64,000 bases of DNA from Melanopsichium pennsylvanicum. Lineage: Eukaryota > Basidiomycota > Ustilaginomycetes > Ustilaginales. The notes below the pieces were generated by a model. That model ran no database searches and was not told where the DNA came from. It saw nothing but the letters and a program-made list of their open reading frames with translations. Both the position numbers and the translations under genes were made by a program. The stretch covers positions 987,600 to 1,051,599 of the forward strand of contig OAPG01000005.1 in NCBI GenBank assembly GCA_900208305.1, given 5' to 3'. Shown piece by piece: positions 1 through 11,268 of the stretch (the first letter of the stretch is position 1; the number at the start of each line of letters is the position of its first letter).

Positions 1-1198
1 CGGGAGGTGGTCGATAGCTCTTGGACCTTACCACCCCGCCCCCGCCTGACATGAGGTTGCCTCCGGACCTCGTTGCATGTATTACTTAGTTAGCTCTATA
101 GCAACGCAGTAGTGTGCTCTGACCCCCGACCGCCTGTGTCGCCTACGCCTACGACCTCTCCGTACCCGTAGACCCTACTCCGGCTGTAGCCGCCCCGTGG
201 TACCCAGACCCTACGGCCTTAACAAATAGGCAAGCTTGGAAGCATCACCTTGTTGCTAGTTTTCAGCGTGTTGGCAAATGACAAAAATTTTGGACATACA
301 GGGATCTTTTGGGTGTTTTTTTGGTGTAAGTCTGCTAGGGCTACTTGTGACAATACTGATGGTGCCAGAGACAAAGGGACATGATGCAGATACGATGGAT
401 AGACAGGAGCTGCTGGAACAATCTAGGATGGCTTGATTGCGTCAAAAGAACAGCAGCAGCTTGTGTCTCTTGATGTACATCATTTGTTTTGCAATCAATG
501 CAATCATACCTACTATGGACATACAGTATGTGCACAGTATGCATCCACACTGTATGAACTTTGATTGGCGGATGGCTTGGACTCTATTGTGCACTGACGC
601 AAGGTGACGCCGAAATCTTTCGATCAAATACAATGGCGATCTCACAACAATCTAGTTAAGAAAAAAATTTGAACTGGGAAAGTTACGCGCTCTTATGATG
701 CCGTGATAATTGGCTCTAGGCATTCAAAAAGAGAAGAAAAGAAATTAAAAAAAATGAGATGGCCAATTCTGTATAAAAATAAGTCGAGGTGAGAAGCGAA
801 AAACAAGAGGCAGCACGCTCGGACCCGTTCGTTGCCTAACCGCTTCCTTGCTGCATTCGTCAGGTTTGGAATTCAGATTCTAGATTCCTTCAACCTTTGA
901 CACCGACAACAACGACGACGAAGAAGCAGCATCTTTTGACGACAAGGTGAAGGGTCGTCTTTGGATGTCTGCATACCTAGTCTCATATCATCGTTTTCGT
1001 CTGTATACGCTCAACTTGCACAACGTCCGTCCACCCACACAATTCCAGAGCCATACGCTCATACGCTCAGCCAACACTCGACAATCACCGCCGGCAGTTG
1101 TCATTGGCCTTTTCAAGCCCTCGAGGTAATCAGCAACTTACCAGCACGTGGCACTTCTACTTTAATGGTGAGACACTAGCGCAACGCTCCCGTTCAGC
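1..1198. other. Upstream region of KOG1, no gene seen
   Basis: No convincing coding region. Bases 1-235 are GC-rich and look different from the AT-rich sequence that follows; they could be the edge of a repeat or of a neighbouring gene's end, but nothing identifies them. The rest is the presumed promoter and long leader of KOG1. A TACAGTA heptamer lies at 523-529. The leader from about 900 onward is rich in CAAC/GACGA runs and contains only short reading frames. Confidence 0.5.
763..780 (+). promoter_or_regulatory. CCAAT and TATA-like element upstream of KOG1
   Basis: A CCAAT pentamer at 763-767 is followed by TATAAAAAT at 772-780. They sit about 420 bp before the KOG1 start codon, which would imply a long 5' leader. 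Assignment is by motif and position only. Confidence 0.35.
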
Positions 1199-4100
1199 AT
1201 GGCGCACTTAGCCGCTCGCTTTGAGCCGCCCGAAGGACGCCATTCCGCGTCACATTCACCCCATCCATACACGGTCGATCAGAGTTCTCGAAGCTCTTCC
1301 TCTCGCCTACAGCAACAGCAACAGCAACATCAGCAGCAGCAGCATGCTTTCCCCCACACGTCGGATTCATCCAGCCTCGTACGTAGCACCACTAGCTCAG
1401 CAGGCTACCTACCCAACAACGGCACGATGAACAGCACGTATGCATCCATAGAACAAGTCGACGTCGACCCGCAGCAGCTCCCTACTGAGCCCGAGGACGA
1501 AGATGACGCCTCCACCGCCAGTGGCAGGCGTCATGGCGCGCTACTTCTGGAGGAAGTCAACGAGTGGATGCTCCAACACTCTTTCTTCCATTGGGGTCTC
1601 AAACGCCACATCACTCATGGTAACCCTAAACCAAGGGACGAAAGAGATCTTCCAGACTGGAGAATGCGAGAGCGCCTACGAACAGTCACTGCTGCGCTCG
1701 TAATGTGCCTCAACATCGGCGTCGATCCACCTGACGTGTCCAAGACCAACCCTTGCTCCAAGCTTATCTGCTGGATGGACCCTAGCTCGTTGGAAGTGTC
1801 CAAAGCTCTTCCAGCTATCGGCAGAAATCTGCAAGCCCAATTTGAGACGCTCAGCACAAAGACGCGATACAAGCAATACCTGGATCCCATCGTCGAGGAG
1901 ACGCGTCGCTTCTGTACCACCCTGAGAAGAGCTGCCAAGGACGAACGCGTGCTTTTCTACTACAACGGTTATGGTGTACCTAAGCCCACCCCAGGCGGTG
2001 AGATTTGGGTCTTCAACAAGGCCTATACGCAATACATCCCCGTCACGCTTTACGATCTCTTGACATGGCTTGGAAGCCCATGCATCTTCGTTTGGGACGC
2101 CAGCTCGGCAGGTAATGTGGTGGTCAACTTCAAGCGTTTGCAGGAGAGAAAGGCCGAAGAAGAGGCTGCTCGATCCAGCCGGGATCGCGAAGCACATGGT
2201 CGATCCGGTGACCGTGACCGATCCAAATCCACGTCTGGTGCGGATGCCTCCTCCTCCTCATCGAAGAAGACTGGCGCTCCGTCGTCATCCACGGAAGGCC
2301 CGCACTTTCCGTTGCGCGAGTCCATCCACTTAGCTGCTTGTGGTCCCGACGAAGTGCTACCGATGAACCCAGATCTACCCGCCGATCTGTTCACCTGCTG
2401 TCTCACCTCGCCCATCGAGATCTCGCTTCGCTGGTTTGTCCTGCAAAACCCTCTCCCCTCCAAGCTGAACGCCGACATGGTCATGAACATCCCCGGTCGC
2501 CTGCAAGATAGAAGAACACCGCTCGGAGAACTCAACTGGATTTTCACCGCTATCACCGACACCATCGCATGGACCGTGCTGCCTCGCACGATCTTCCGCC
2601 GACTTTTCCGAGACGACCTCATGGTAGCCGCGCTCCTCCGCAATTTCCTACTTGCCGAACGCATCATGCGCTTCTACCACTGCACGCCAATGAGCCATCC
2701 CAAGCTGCCACCCACGCACAACCATCCCCTGTGGGACAGCTGGGATTTGGCCGTGGACCAATGTCTCGCTCAGCTGCCGACTTTGCTTGCAAAGGAGAGG
2801 GCTCAGGCCGAGGCCGCGGAAGGTGGGCCACCCGTGCCTCCTCATCTGGCTTCATTCGAGTACAGACATAGTACTTTCTTCAGCGAGCAACTCAAGGCGT
2901 TCGAGGTGTGGCTCCAGCAGGGTGGCGTGAGTCGAAAGGGCAGAAGGCGCCGCGTCAATGCTGCGATCACACCTCATGGCAATCCTTCTGCCGGTTTGTC
3001 ATCGGCAGCTACAGGTGCAGATCCCGAGGCCTTTGATGACGACGGAGATGTAAGCCCAGTACGAGAACCACCCGATCAGCTTCCAATCGTGCTGCAGGTG
3101 TTACTTTCCCAGGCACATCGTCTGCGAGCACTCATCCTACTCAGCCAGTTCCTGGACCTGGGACCATGGGCCGTCAACATGGCGCTCAGCATCGGTATCT
3201 TCCCGTATGTCCTCAAGCTCTTACAAAGTCCAGCTGCCGATCTCAAGCCCGTTCTCATCTATATCTGGGCACGTATCCTGGCGGTCGATCGCAGCTGCCA
3301 GAATGATTTGCTTCGCGACAACGGTTTCATTTACTTTGCTGGCGTGCTTAGTCCGTTCCAGAACAACAGTGCCGGTCAGAATGCTGGCGCCAACGCACCA
3401 TCGATCCCAATTCCAAACGTGTCGGAACACCAAGCAATGTGCGCGTTCATCCTCGCCGTCTTCTGTCAGGACTTCCCCGCTGGCCAAGCTGCGTGTCTCG
3501 AGACCGACGTCATGCACTCGTGCTTAGAGCATTTGGAGGATGATGATTTCCTGCTGAGACAATGGAGCGCACTGTGTCTGGCGCAGCTGTGGGATGATAA
3601 CGAAGCAGGAAAGGCAAGGGCCATCTCCCTAGATGCTCACGGGAAACTGTGCTGCATGCTTGGCGACGTTTCGCCCGAAGTCAGGGCGGCGGTCCTGCAT
3701 GCTTTGGGTACTCTGCTCGGCGCGAGTGGATCAAGCCAGGATCAGGTTGACATTGTGTCATATTCCACTGGCGAGCCTGTTCCCGTGCCGAACAGTGGCA
3801 ACGGTAGCCGTCCCGCCTCCCAAAGACGCTTCTGCCCCGGAACGGGTGCAGCCACAGGTCTACCCCCAGCCAAGCAGCGCGGGCTCGAAATCGGAATTGC
3901 CACCGCCATGCTCACCACCAAGAGTGATTGCAGCCCGCTGGTCCGAAAAGAGCTCGTCATCGCGCTCAGCCCTATCGTTGCAGAATACAAGGGTTTCTTC
4001 GTTCTCGCCGCCTACCTTTACTACTCGAGGGAAGGCAATCTGCAGAACCCGCCTTCGCAGCAAGAAAGAACGTCAGCAGCATCCCGAATCAAGGCTGCTG

Positions 4101-6910
4101 CAGATACCCAACGCGGCCCGCTCCGTCGACAGCCTTCGAGCAGTATTGTTGCCGGACCATCGCCAGGTGTACTCGCCATGGAAGAGGCACTGCTCGCGCG
4201 TCTCGCATCCAAGCTTCTGATCGAGGAAGAGATCGAAGAAGATGACATCGCCAACATTCCCGCCTTGACCACCATCTTTGTCGCACTACTGGATCTGAGT
4301 GTCGACTCCAACCCAGAGGTAGCCAATCTCGCATGCACAGTCGTGGATTTTGTCATTGCTCTTTTACTTGAGAGCCATGTTTCGAGCGCTGGCGAGAATG
4401 TGCTCCGCGAATTTGGCACAGCGGAGGCGATCACCCGCTTCACCACGCCGACAAGCACTGACGCTGTACTGGAGGGATACTTCCCTCTGACACCTCGCTC
4501 TATGGGGACTACGCCTGGTTCAGTCGACGAGATGAGCACGTCGCAGATCGCTGCGATGAACGGAGCCCACGTTCCGCCGTCCGGGTTTGGAACGGGTGGC
4601 TCTGGACCTGCTAGACTGGGTCAGGTGGCGCGTACGCAGACTCATGCGCCACCGAAGCGCACTTCGACGCTGGCTCAGGCAGTGAAAACTTTGGCTACGT
4701 TGGGTTACTCAAGACCCGCTTCGCCCGTGGGGTCAGACCACGACAGTATGGGACGGCCGTTATATGGTGAAGCTGGGCCTTCGGGTATTCCACCACCAGG
4801 ACCAGCGGTGTTGGCACCTCGTAGAAGTCCGGGGACCAAGGCAGCTGCGGCGCAATACAGCTCGCCGTATTTGGCCAAGGACGGTCTGGGTGGACCAACT
4901 CCTCCATCACTCGAACCACTGAGCACAATGTCTACGCCATCCTCGCCGCCGAATGCGACTGCCAAACTCGGTGATCGCTCACAGAGCGCCGAAAGCCTGT
5001 CTTACATCAATGGCAGAGGTGATCGCCGAAAATCAGCAGGCAGCAGCAGCGGTATCACTGAGAGTCAGCGGTACGCCAACGGAAACGGTCATTCTCACGC
5101 GCATGACGAGCATCCAAGCCAAGCTGCCCACGATGGGCAATTCTACGGCGATGAGTTCGATACGGACCCTCATGTTGCAGTGGACGACCATGTCAAGGTG
5201 GGAGATGCACTCGCAGGGTTGATCGCTATGGACATGTATCGGTTCCGTTCTCGCTTCACGGGCTCTGCCGATGGTTCCAGTCAGAACACTCCCGCGTCTT
5301 CTCCTGCTGTTTCTCGTGCAAATCGGTGGGGGTTTGTTCCCACCCCCGGCTCTTCTGGTCTCTCTACTCCATCTGGTTCCGTTGGCTCTGGTGGAGCTGG
5401 TGCACACAACGAATTGCGCGATACTCTGCCTCTGAAATCACGCCTGTTTGCCTGGTGTTCCGAATACTACATCGAACCGCAGATGAAGCAGGCTGAATCA
5501 GAAGAACCTGGTTCGATCAAGTACAACGTTCAGCATTGGAAGAAGCAACGCAATTCGCGTCTGACCGAGCATTCGTGGGAGATCGCAGATGATGCAGCCC
5601 AGAGTGGATGGACCGAACATGGAGGATACATCCGAAACGGTGCTGTTCCTCATCTGATGCTTTTCCATCAGTATGAGAACCATTTGGTCACCGCAAGTGA
5701 TCGCGATACGGTCGCGGTTTGGGATTGGGAAGAGAAGCGATTACTTTCGCGTTTTGCCAATGGAAATCCAGCAAGGACCAACATCACAAGCGCATTGTTT
5801 ATTAATGAGGACTCGGATGCGATGTTGTTGGTCGGATCCGCAGAGGGGAATGTGAGGATCTACAGGCATTACGATTCGCCAGCGCATACAGCCGGTTTCA
5901 GAGGACCAGAGTTGGCGAGCAGTTTCCAAGCTCTCCCGGATCTTGTGAGGTCCAAGCGTCCGAGTGGATTGGTGGTGGATTGGTTACAGGGTTCAGGGCA
6001 CTTGTTGGCAGGGGGTGATAATAGGGTGATCAGGGTTTGGGATGCACACAGGGAGCTTTGCGTGGTGGATATCCCGACTCGAGCGTCGAGTTGCGTTACG
6101 AGTATCAGTAGCGAGTCTGATTTCGGCCACCTGTTTGTCGCTGGGTTTGGGGATGGTACGGTAGGTGTATATGACCGAAGGAATCCTCCCGAGGCGAGCC
6201 TGGTTAGGTTGTGGGAGGAACATCAGACTTGGGTTCAAAACGTTCATCTTCAGAAACGGGGTAGTAGGGAACTGGTCACGGCGAGCGTGGATGGGGAGGT
6301 TAGGCTGTGGGATATGAGGGTCAGGAGTAGTATCGCCAAGCTTTCGTTGGGACAGAAATTGGGTGGGAAATTGTCGACTATGGCGGTACATGAGAGGATA
6401 CCGTTGTTTGCGGTTAGTAGTGCTCCTAAGCCTTTGAGGCCTAGTGCTGGATCACAGACGGTGTTATTGACGCATTTGGAGACTTTGAGTACATTGGGAA
6501 AGCCGATTGTACGACATTTCGCACCCATGGGTTCAAGCCAGCATTTGGGAAATAGTACGCTTCTCTATCCTCCCGAATCCGTCCATGCCGGTGCACATCA
6601 CCATCACAACCATTATCACCATTTGCATCATCTTCATCATCCAGGCGAAACCCATCATCATCCGGCGGCGGTGATTGGAGGTGGATCAAGTGGTGGTGGT
6701 GTTGGCCATACTGGCATGGTTGCAGGCGGTGTGAATGTGTTGAACTCGAACAATACTTTGCAAACCTTGTTGCCTCCGGCGTTGGAAATGGCACCGAGTG
6801 GATTCAGTCCAGCGATGGGCAGTATGGCTTTTCACCCTTATTTGCCAATCCTGGCGTTCGGTGGTCCGGATTCCATGGTCGAACTCAGAGAATGGCCCGA
6901 TCCAAACTAG
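1199..6910 (+). CDS. KOG1: Raptor/KOG1 homologue, TORC1 scaffold subunit
   Basis: This is a 1903-residue protein from an unspliced frame. In the family, Raptor/Kog1 recruits substrates to TOR complex 1. Residues about 115-330 match the Raptor N-terminal conserved (caspase-like) region, including the block PGGEIWVFNKAYTQYIP and the FVWDASSAG segment. A helical HEAT-like middle follows (about 400-1130). Then come a long Ser/Pro/Gly-rich linker and WD40 repeats from about residue 1480 to the end (for example TVAVWDWEE, NRVIRVWDAH, GEVRLWDMR). The N-terminus is glutamine-rich, and a histidine-rich loop lies inside the last WD repeats near 6595-6660. The protein is longer than yeast Kog1 (about 1557) because of the linkers. 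Unusually, the conserved His and Cys of the caspase-like site are Tyr258 and Ala301 here. The first ATG of the frame was taken as the start. Confidence 0.95.
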   Translation: MAHLAARFEPPEGRHSASHSPHPYTVDQSSRSSSSRLQQQQQQHQQQQHAFPHTSDSSSLVRSTTSSAGYLPNNGTMNSTYASIEQVDVDPQQLPTEPEDEDDASTASGRRHGALLLEEVNEWMLQHSFFHWGLKRHITHGNPKPRDERDLPDWRMRERLRTVTAALVMCLNIGVDPPDVSKTNPCSKLICWMDPSSLEVSKALPAIGRNLQAQFETLSTKTRYKQYLDPIVEETRRFCTTLRRAAKDERVLFYYNGYGVPKPTPGGEIWVFNKAYTQYIPVTLYDLLTWLGSPCIFVWDASSAGNVVVNFKRLQERKAEEEAARSSRDREAHGRSGDRDRSKSTSGADASSSSSKKTGAPSSSTEGPHFPLRESIHLAACGPDEVLPMNPDLPADLFTCCLTSPIEISLRWFVLQNPLPSKLNADMVMNIPGRLQDRRTPLGELNWIFTAITDTIAWTVLPRTIFRRLFRDDLMVAALLRNFLLAERIMRFYHCTPMSHPKLPPTHNHPLWDSWDLAVDQCLAQLPTLLAKERAQAEAAEGGPPVPPHLASFEYRHSTFFSEQLKAFEVWLQQGGVSRKGRRRRVNAAITPHGNPSAGLSSAATGADPEAFDDDGDVSPVREPPDQLPIVLQVLLSQAHRLRALILLSQFLDLGPWAVNMALSIGIFPYVLKLLQSPAADLKPVLIYIWARILAVDRSCQNDLLRDNGFIYFAGVLSPFQNNSAGQNAGANAPSIPIPNVSEHQAMCAFILAVFCQDFPAGQAACLETDVMHSCLEHLEDDDFLLRQWSALCLAQLWDDNEAGKARAISLDAHGKLCCMLGDVSPEVRAAVLHALGTLLGASGSSQDQVDIVSYSTGEPVPVPNSGNGSRPASQRRFCPGTGAATGLPPAKQRGLEIGIATAMLTTKSDCSPLVRKELVIALSPIVAEYKGFFVLAAYLYYSREGNLQNPPSQQERTSAASRIKAAADTQRGPLRRQPSSSIVAGPSPGVLAMEEALLARLASKLLIEEEIEEDDIANIPALTTIFVALLDLSVDSNPEVANLACTVVDFVIALLLESHVSSAGENVLREFGTAEAITRFTTPTSTDAVLEGYFPLTPRSMGTTPGSVDEMSTSQIAAMNGAHVPPSGFGTGGSGPARLGQVARTQTHAPPKRTSTLAQAVKTLATLGYSRPASPVGSDHDSMGRPLYGEAGPSGIPPPGPAVLAPRRSPGTKAAAAQYSSPYLAKDGLGGPTPPSLEPLSTMSTPSSPPNATAKLGDRSQSAESLSYINGRGDRRKSAGSSSGITESQRYANGNGHSHAHDEHPSQAAHDGQFYGDEFDTDPHVAVDDHVKVGDALAGLIAMDMYRFRSRFTGSADGSSQNTPASSPAVSRANRWGFVPTPGSSGLSTPSGSVGSGGAGAHNELRDTLPLKSRLFAWCSEYYIEPQMKQAESEEPGSIKYNVQHWKKQRNSRLTEHSWEIADDAAQSGWTEHGGYIRNGAVPHLMLFHQYENHLVTASDRDTVAVWDWEEKRLLSRFANGNPARTNITSALFINEDSDAMLLVGSAEGNVRIYRHYDSPAHTAGFRGPELASSFQALPDLVRSKRPSGLVVDWLQGSGHLLAGGDNRVIRVWDAHRELCVVDIPTRASSCVTSISSESDFGHLFVAGFGDGTVGVYDRRNPPEASLVRLWEEHQTWVQNVHLQKRGSRELVTASVDGEVRLWDMRVRSSIAKLSLGQKLGGKLSTMAVHERIPLFAVSSAPKPLRPSAGSQTVLLTHLETLSTLGKPIVRHFAPMGSSQHLGNSTLLYPPESVHAGAHHHHNHYHHLHHLHHPGETHHHPAAVIGGGSSGGGVGHTGMVAGGVNVLNSNNTLQTLLPPALEMAPSGFSPAMGSMAFHPYLPILAFGGPDSMVELREWPDPN

Positions 6911-6937
6911 ACAGCCAAATCTGTCATGATCTCGTTC

Positions 6938-6938
<1 letters not shown>

Positions 6939-6980
<42 letters not shown>
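6939..6980. repeat. A42 homopolymer just after KOG1
   Basis: There are 42 consecutive A residues on the + strand, beginning 28 bp after the KOG1 stop codon. The tract is templated in the chromosome. It could be a homopolymer microsatellite or the scar of a polyadenylated insertion; no target duplication is obvious. Confidence 0.9.
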
Positions 6981-6982
<2 letters not shown>

Positions 6983-7343
6983 CCACCATTATGGGCATAT
7001 CTGTTTTCTTTTCTTTGTTGCTCACAAATTTTGACTCTTTAATGTCACTTTTGCGTTGATGTTCTTGTTGTTCTTCTTCTGTTACGAGAGTCATTGCTGA
7101 GGCTTGGGTTTGGGATGCTCGAAAGGGTACAAGTTTGGTTTGAAGGGGGGGGGAGGAAATCAGAATTCAGGCTGCTTCGATTGTTGAAGCGTCCAAGATG
7201 AGCTGGATGTGTGGTGACGGTTTTTGACTGCTTGTTGCATTGGCAAAACGATATTAGTTCAGATTCTGAGATTGAGAAGATATTTTTTTTTATTTTTGAT
7301 AATGATTAAATTGATATACAAATGTGTTCAAAGTGTTCATTGT

Positions 7344-9283
7344 TTAAACCGATATGGTTTTGAAAATATTAAACCCATCCAAAGCAGTCGTTGCCAACAT
7401 ACCTGGTACCTGAGAATGCCAATGCAACTCCTTACAATCCGTAAGACCATGATGACAAAACAACAATTGAGGTGGAACATCCTTCAACCCAACCTCCCTC
7501 TGTTGTTGTCGTTGTTGTTGTTCTTCATCATCATCTTGTTCAACCGAAAGATCCCATAATGTAACTTGATCATCCCTACCAGCAGCAGCAAAGATTGAAT
7601 CTTCTGTAGGATGCCATTCCACACTCGAAATGGGAGCCTTATGCCAATCAAATTGAGCCACAGGACTAGGTATCGTGGAAGAATTAGGTTTGAAATGTCT
7701 CAAATCCCAAACTTTCAAACTAGCTTCATCACCTCCCGAAACAAGCAAATAATCTGTACCCTTATTCCAAGAAATGACATTCACATCTTGTGAATGCGCC
7801 GATTCCACCGAAATTACACTCTTACGACTTTTAACTCTAACATCCCAAATCCTAATACTACCATCCGCACTACACGATGCGAAAACAGTAGGCTCCTTTG
7901 GTGACCATTGCAAATCTTCAACCGAAGAAGTATGCGAAGTGAAAGGCACAGGGTTGGTAGTGAATCCAGCATTGTTGGCAGTGGTGAGGAAGATATTGCT
8001 GTTAACATCACCAGTCAACAATCGCAACGAAGAAGCTTTACCTCCGAAAGAAGATCCACCATTCACAACTCCGGCCCAATCCATAGCGTACCCTTCCACA
8101 CCATTGTGCGCCTTGATGGTAAACATGGGCGTATTGACTTTACGAGAGTCGTAACTGGTACCAGGACGATCGAGCGAGTTGAGAAGTGGACGTACGTCAA
8201 AGATGGACACATGACCCTTTTCGTTCCAAGCAGCGACGGGGTAAGGGTCGAGACAAGGCTCGAGATCGGATACGGGGGTAGAGGTGGGAGCGGCTCGAAT
8301 GCGGTTGATTCCGCCGTGAACGGGGATGGATTTATATTCGAGAATCGCATCGTCGTCCAGAGCGTTTTCATCGTCGTCTTCGTCATCGGAAAGACCTAGA
8401 TATTGGTGACAAACAAAGCATACCAAGGAAGTGTTGTGTCAGCAAACCTTGACTCTGGAGAATTAAATTATACAAGAGGGAAGAGAGAAGGTCAAAATGC
8501 ACCAAGGGAGGGGTGCGTGCGGTGGGAATTTTGCTCAGATATAGTAAAAATTAGGTAGCTGAGATGTTGTCGGCATCGAGCCCCAAAACCCTACCTCCAC
8601 AGGAGGAGGGGGAGCTCATACAGCCAAATGCCTCAAGGCATCATTGCGAAACCCCCTTACGCACCACTATTGGTATCCCAAGCATGCGATAATGCAAAGT
8701 GGATGAGGTACTTACCGTCATCATTTTGAGTCTTGTGTAGGGAGCTTGCCTTCATGACCAAGATTTCGTTCTTGACATCCAGATCTGCTTGAGTACCGGC
8801 GACCATGTAGGAAGTGTGGGGATAAGCTTGCCTGTGGTTACCGAGATGATCGTTGAGATGGTCAAAGGAGAGACAAGGCCAATTTACGTTGAGACGATGG
8901 AGCATCTCATAGGCGGACTGATCTGGTTCGAGAGTTTGGCCTTGTTCGAGTTTGTTGACACCGGGAATGAAAACTTGGGATTCGGGTTCGATCGATTCCA
9001 CATCTTGGTCTTCGGGACGCTGAATTTTGCCGTCCACTTTTATTCCGTCGACATCCATGGTGTCAGCGTCATCGTCATCGTCCTCGTCATCGTCCTCGTC
9101 CGAGTCAGCAGTGGGAATGGAAGTGGAAGGAAGGGGTTCTTCTTCGAACTCGTCCTCGAACTGATCTTCGAACTCCCCCATGTCTTGATCTGCATCGGCA
9201 TCGCGAATGCGATTGAGGGTGGAAGGTGCGGAATTTGTTGTGGAAGGACCCTGCAATGAGGGTGAAGAGGGACGTTTAGACAT
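7344..9283 (-). CDS. RRB1: RRB1/GRWD1-type WD40 ribosome assembly protein
   Basis: Two exons, 9283-8716 and 8395-7344, give 539 residues. The intron is 8715-8396 (320 bp, GTAAGT donor, CTAG acceptor) and the junction codon is a glycine. The protein starts MSKRPSSP and has an acidic Asp/Glu-rich N-terminal half. It then has the family block LNVNWPCLSFDHL, a second acidic patch right after the splice, the GGINRIRAAP motif and five or so WD40 repeats (for example SIRIWDVRVKS, SLKVWDLRHFK, QVTLWDLSVEQ). In yeast Rrb1 (human GRWD1) binds ribosomal protein uL3 and is needed for 60S assembly. An in-frame ATG further upstream (9448) would add a hydrophobic stretch not expected for a nuclear protein, so 9283 was preferred. 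It converges on KOG1 and diverges from the ZIP gene. Confidence 0.9.
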
Positions 9284-10124
9284 GATTGATGAATGAACTA
9301 TCAAGGTAAAGAGCGAGAGATGCAAGCGAAAGAAGAATGGGAAAGAGGGATAGGTATACAAAATGGATGGGTGTGGGTATATTTGTGAGCCAGAAGAAGC
9401 TGAGTAGAAGAGAGAAGGAAAGATGATAGCAATTGACGTTGAGCCCAACTATTTGAGCAAGGAAAACGCACTCTAAAATTTCTTTCTGACAAAAAAATTT
9501 AGTGTGACTTGCTAAAATTGAGTATGTCACGCTGACACTTGCTTACAAATGCAAACTTAATTTTTTAGATTTGAGAATGTTAGTTTTCATAGTCAATCAG
9601 CCAATAACCGCAAAGGTCGTCGTTTAGCGTATGTCATGAAATTAGCTCAGCTGTCACAGTGTTCATAAGATTGAACAAAGTTATGCTAAATTCTGTGATT
9701 ACTATGTTATTGGATTTGTGCCATTACAATACAGTGAATTTATAATACTTTTCGTTCTCTCTCTCTCTTTCTTTCTCTCTCTCTTTCTCTCTTTCTCTCT
9801 CTGTGCACGCTTCAATACATGCACCATCATCTGCATATCATCATTCTTCACCCTTACAGGCAATTTTACATATTGATACCATTGTCGCTCCTTTGCATCA
9901 CAATCAAGCACGCTGCACACTATCTCCTCATTCAACTTTATCTCTCCAATCACAGGTACAACCATAAATATATTCATCCATGCAGCTCCCATAACCATCC
10001 AAATCGAAAACTCAGCGCGCACAAGACGCATCCATTCCACACTTTACAAAACCCTTTTTCCGCAACATCGCTGCTCATTCAATCCAACCATTATACCCTT
10101 GAGCAGCTCCAATCAACTCAAACA
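9284..10124. other. Divergent promoter between RRB1 and ZIP gene
   Basis: This 841 bp AT-rich spacer holds no gene. A pyrimidine tract of CT/TTC repeats occupies roughly 9753-9801. Short reading frames in it are low in complexity. It presumably serves both divergent genes. Confidence 0.5.
9753..9801. repeat. Polypyrimidine CT-rich microsatellite
   Basis: An imperfect run of CT and CTTT units on the + strand within the leader of the ZIP gene. Pyrimidine-rich leaders recur ahead of other genes in this window. Confidence 0.8.
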
Positions 10125-11236
10125 ATGTCGGGCTTCATCGCTTTCCTCTTGCTCGTCGTCGCCATGGGCATCGGCACCCTCATCTGCGGTTTTGTTCCAC
10201 TTTCTTTGCCATTGTCACACCGTATGATGCGCGTCCTTGAAGTGTTTGGAGCTGGTCTCCTCGTCGGCGCTGCTGTCACCGTCGTCATTCCAGAAGCTTC
10301 TAGTGCCTTGTTTTCCAACGTTACACCAACACCACACGCTGAGATAAACACCCTTGCTACAAACATCTTGCATCCGCACATCGCTCTCACAATTACCTCG
10401 CAGCCTCAAACAGCTTCAATACACACCCATCCGGCACCACAGCCGTGGGCATGGTCATTTATTACCAAAAGATTCACACCAGACTCTCCACATGATCTTG
10501 ATAATCACCATGAACACGATCACCAGCATCAACCACTCAACCACGCCAAGACTTTTTCATCCGAAGACGCAGAACACCGTCTCGGATCTAGCATCCTCTT
10601 TGGTATCGTGCTCATGTACGTCATCGATCAATTCATCTCTGGCTCTGGCACCTCCTCCATCCACAATCATGACGAACCTCAGGATACCGCTGCTTCAAAT
10701 CACTCGCACCATCACCAACATTCAACACAACCTACACGACCTCGGCTTGAGACACACCGTCTGTCCAAATCGTTTCATCAAAAGGTCGATCCTACTGCAG
10801 CCCCCAATGCAATTCGCAAAGTGAGCAGTCGCGCTTCTTTCACCTTCTTTGATCGAGCCCAGCACGCAATGACTCAACAAGATGAAGAGGCTCAAATCGG
10901 TTCACGCGCCGCGCAGCATGGTCACACACGCAAAGACGGTACTCATCGTAGCATCGAAAGCATTGCCACAACTTGTAGCAGTAGCGATCACGATCTGCCA
11001 GACGATTATGACGATGAATCTTCCCATCAACATCCCCACCTTTCCCGTCTTGCCTCTGACAGCGTTAGTGATTGGAACACCACCCCTCTTGACCGTAACG
11101 GTGGTGGTGATGATCAACAGTACAACACAACTGAATCTTCCAGTGCACCTTTACTTGATCATCGTTCGAACTCGTTCACTTCCACCACTACTCGCCCACC
11201 ACTTGGTTCTCGATCTTTCTCGTCCTCCTCAACAAG

Positions 11237-11268
<32 letters not shown>

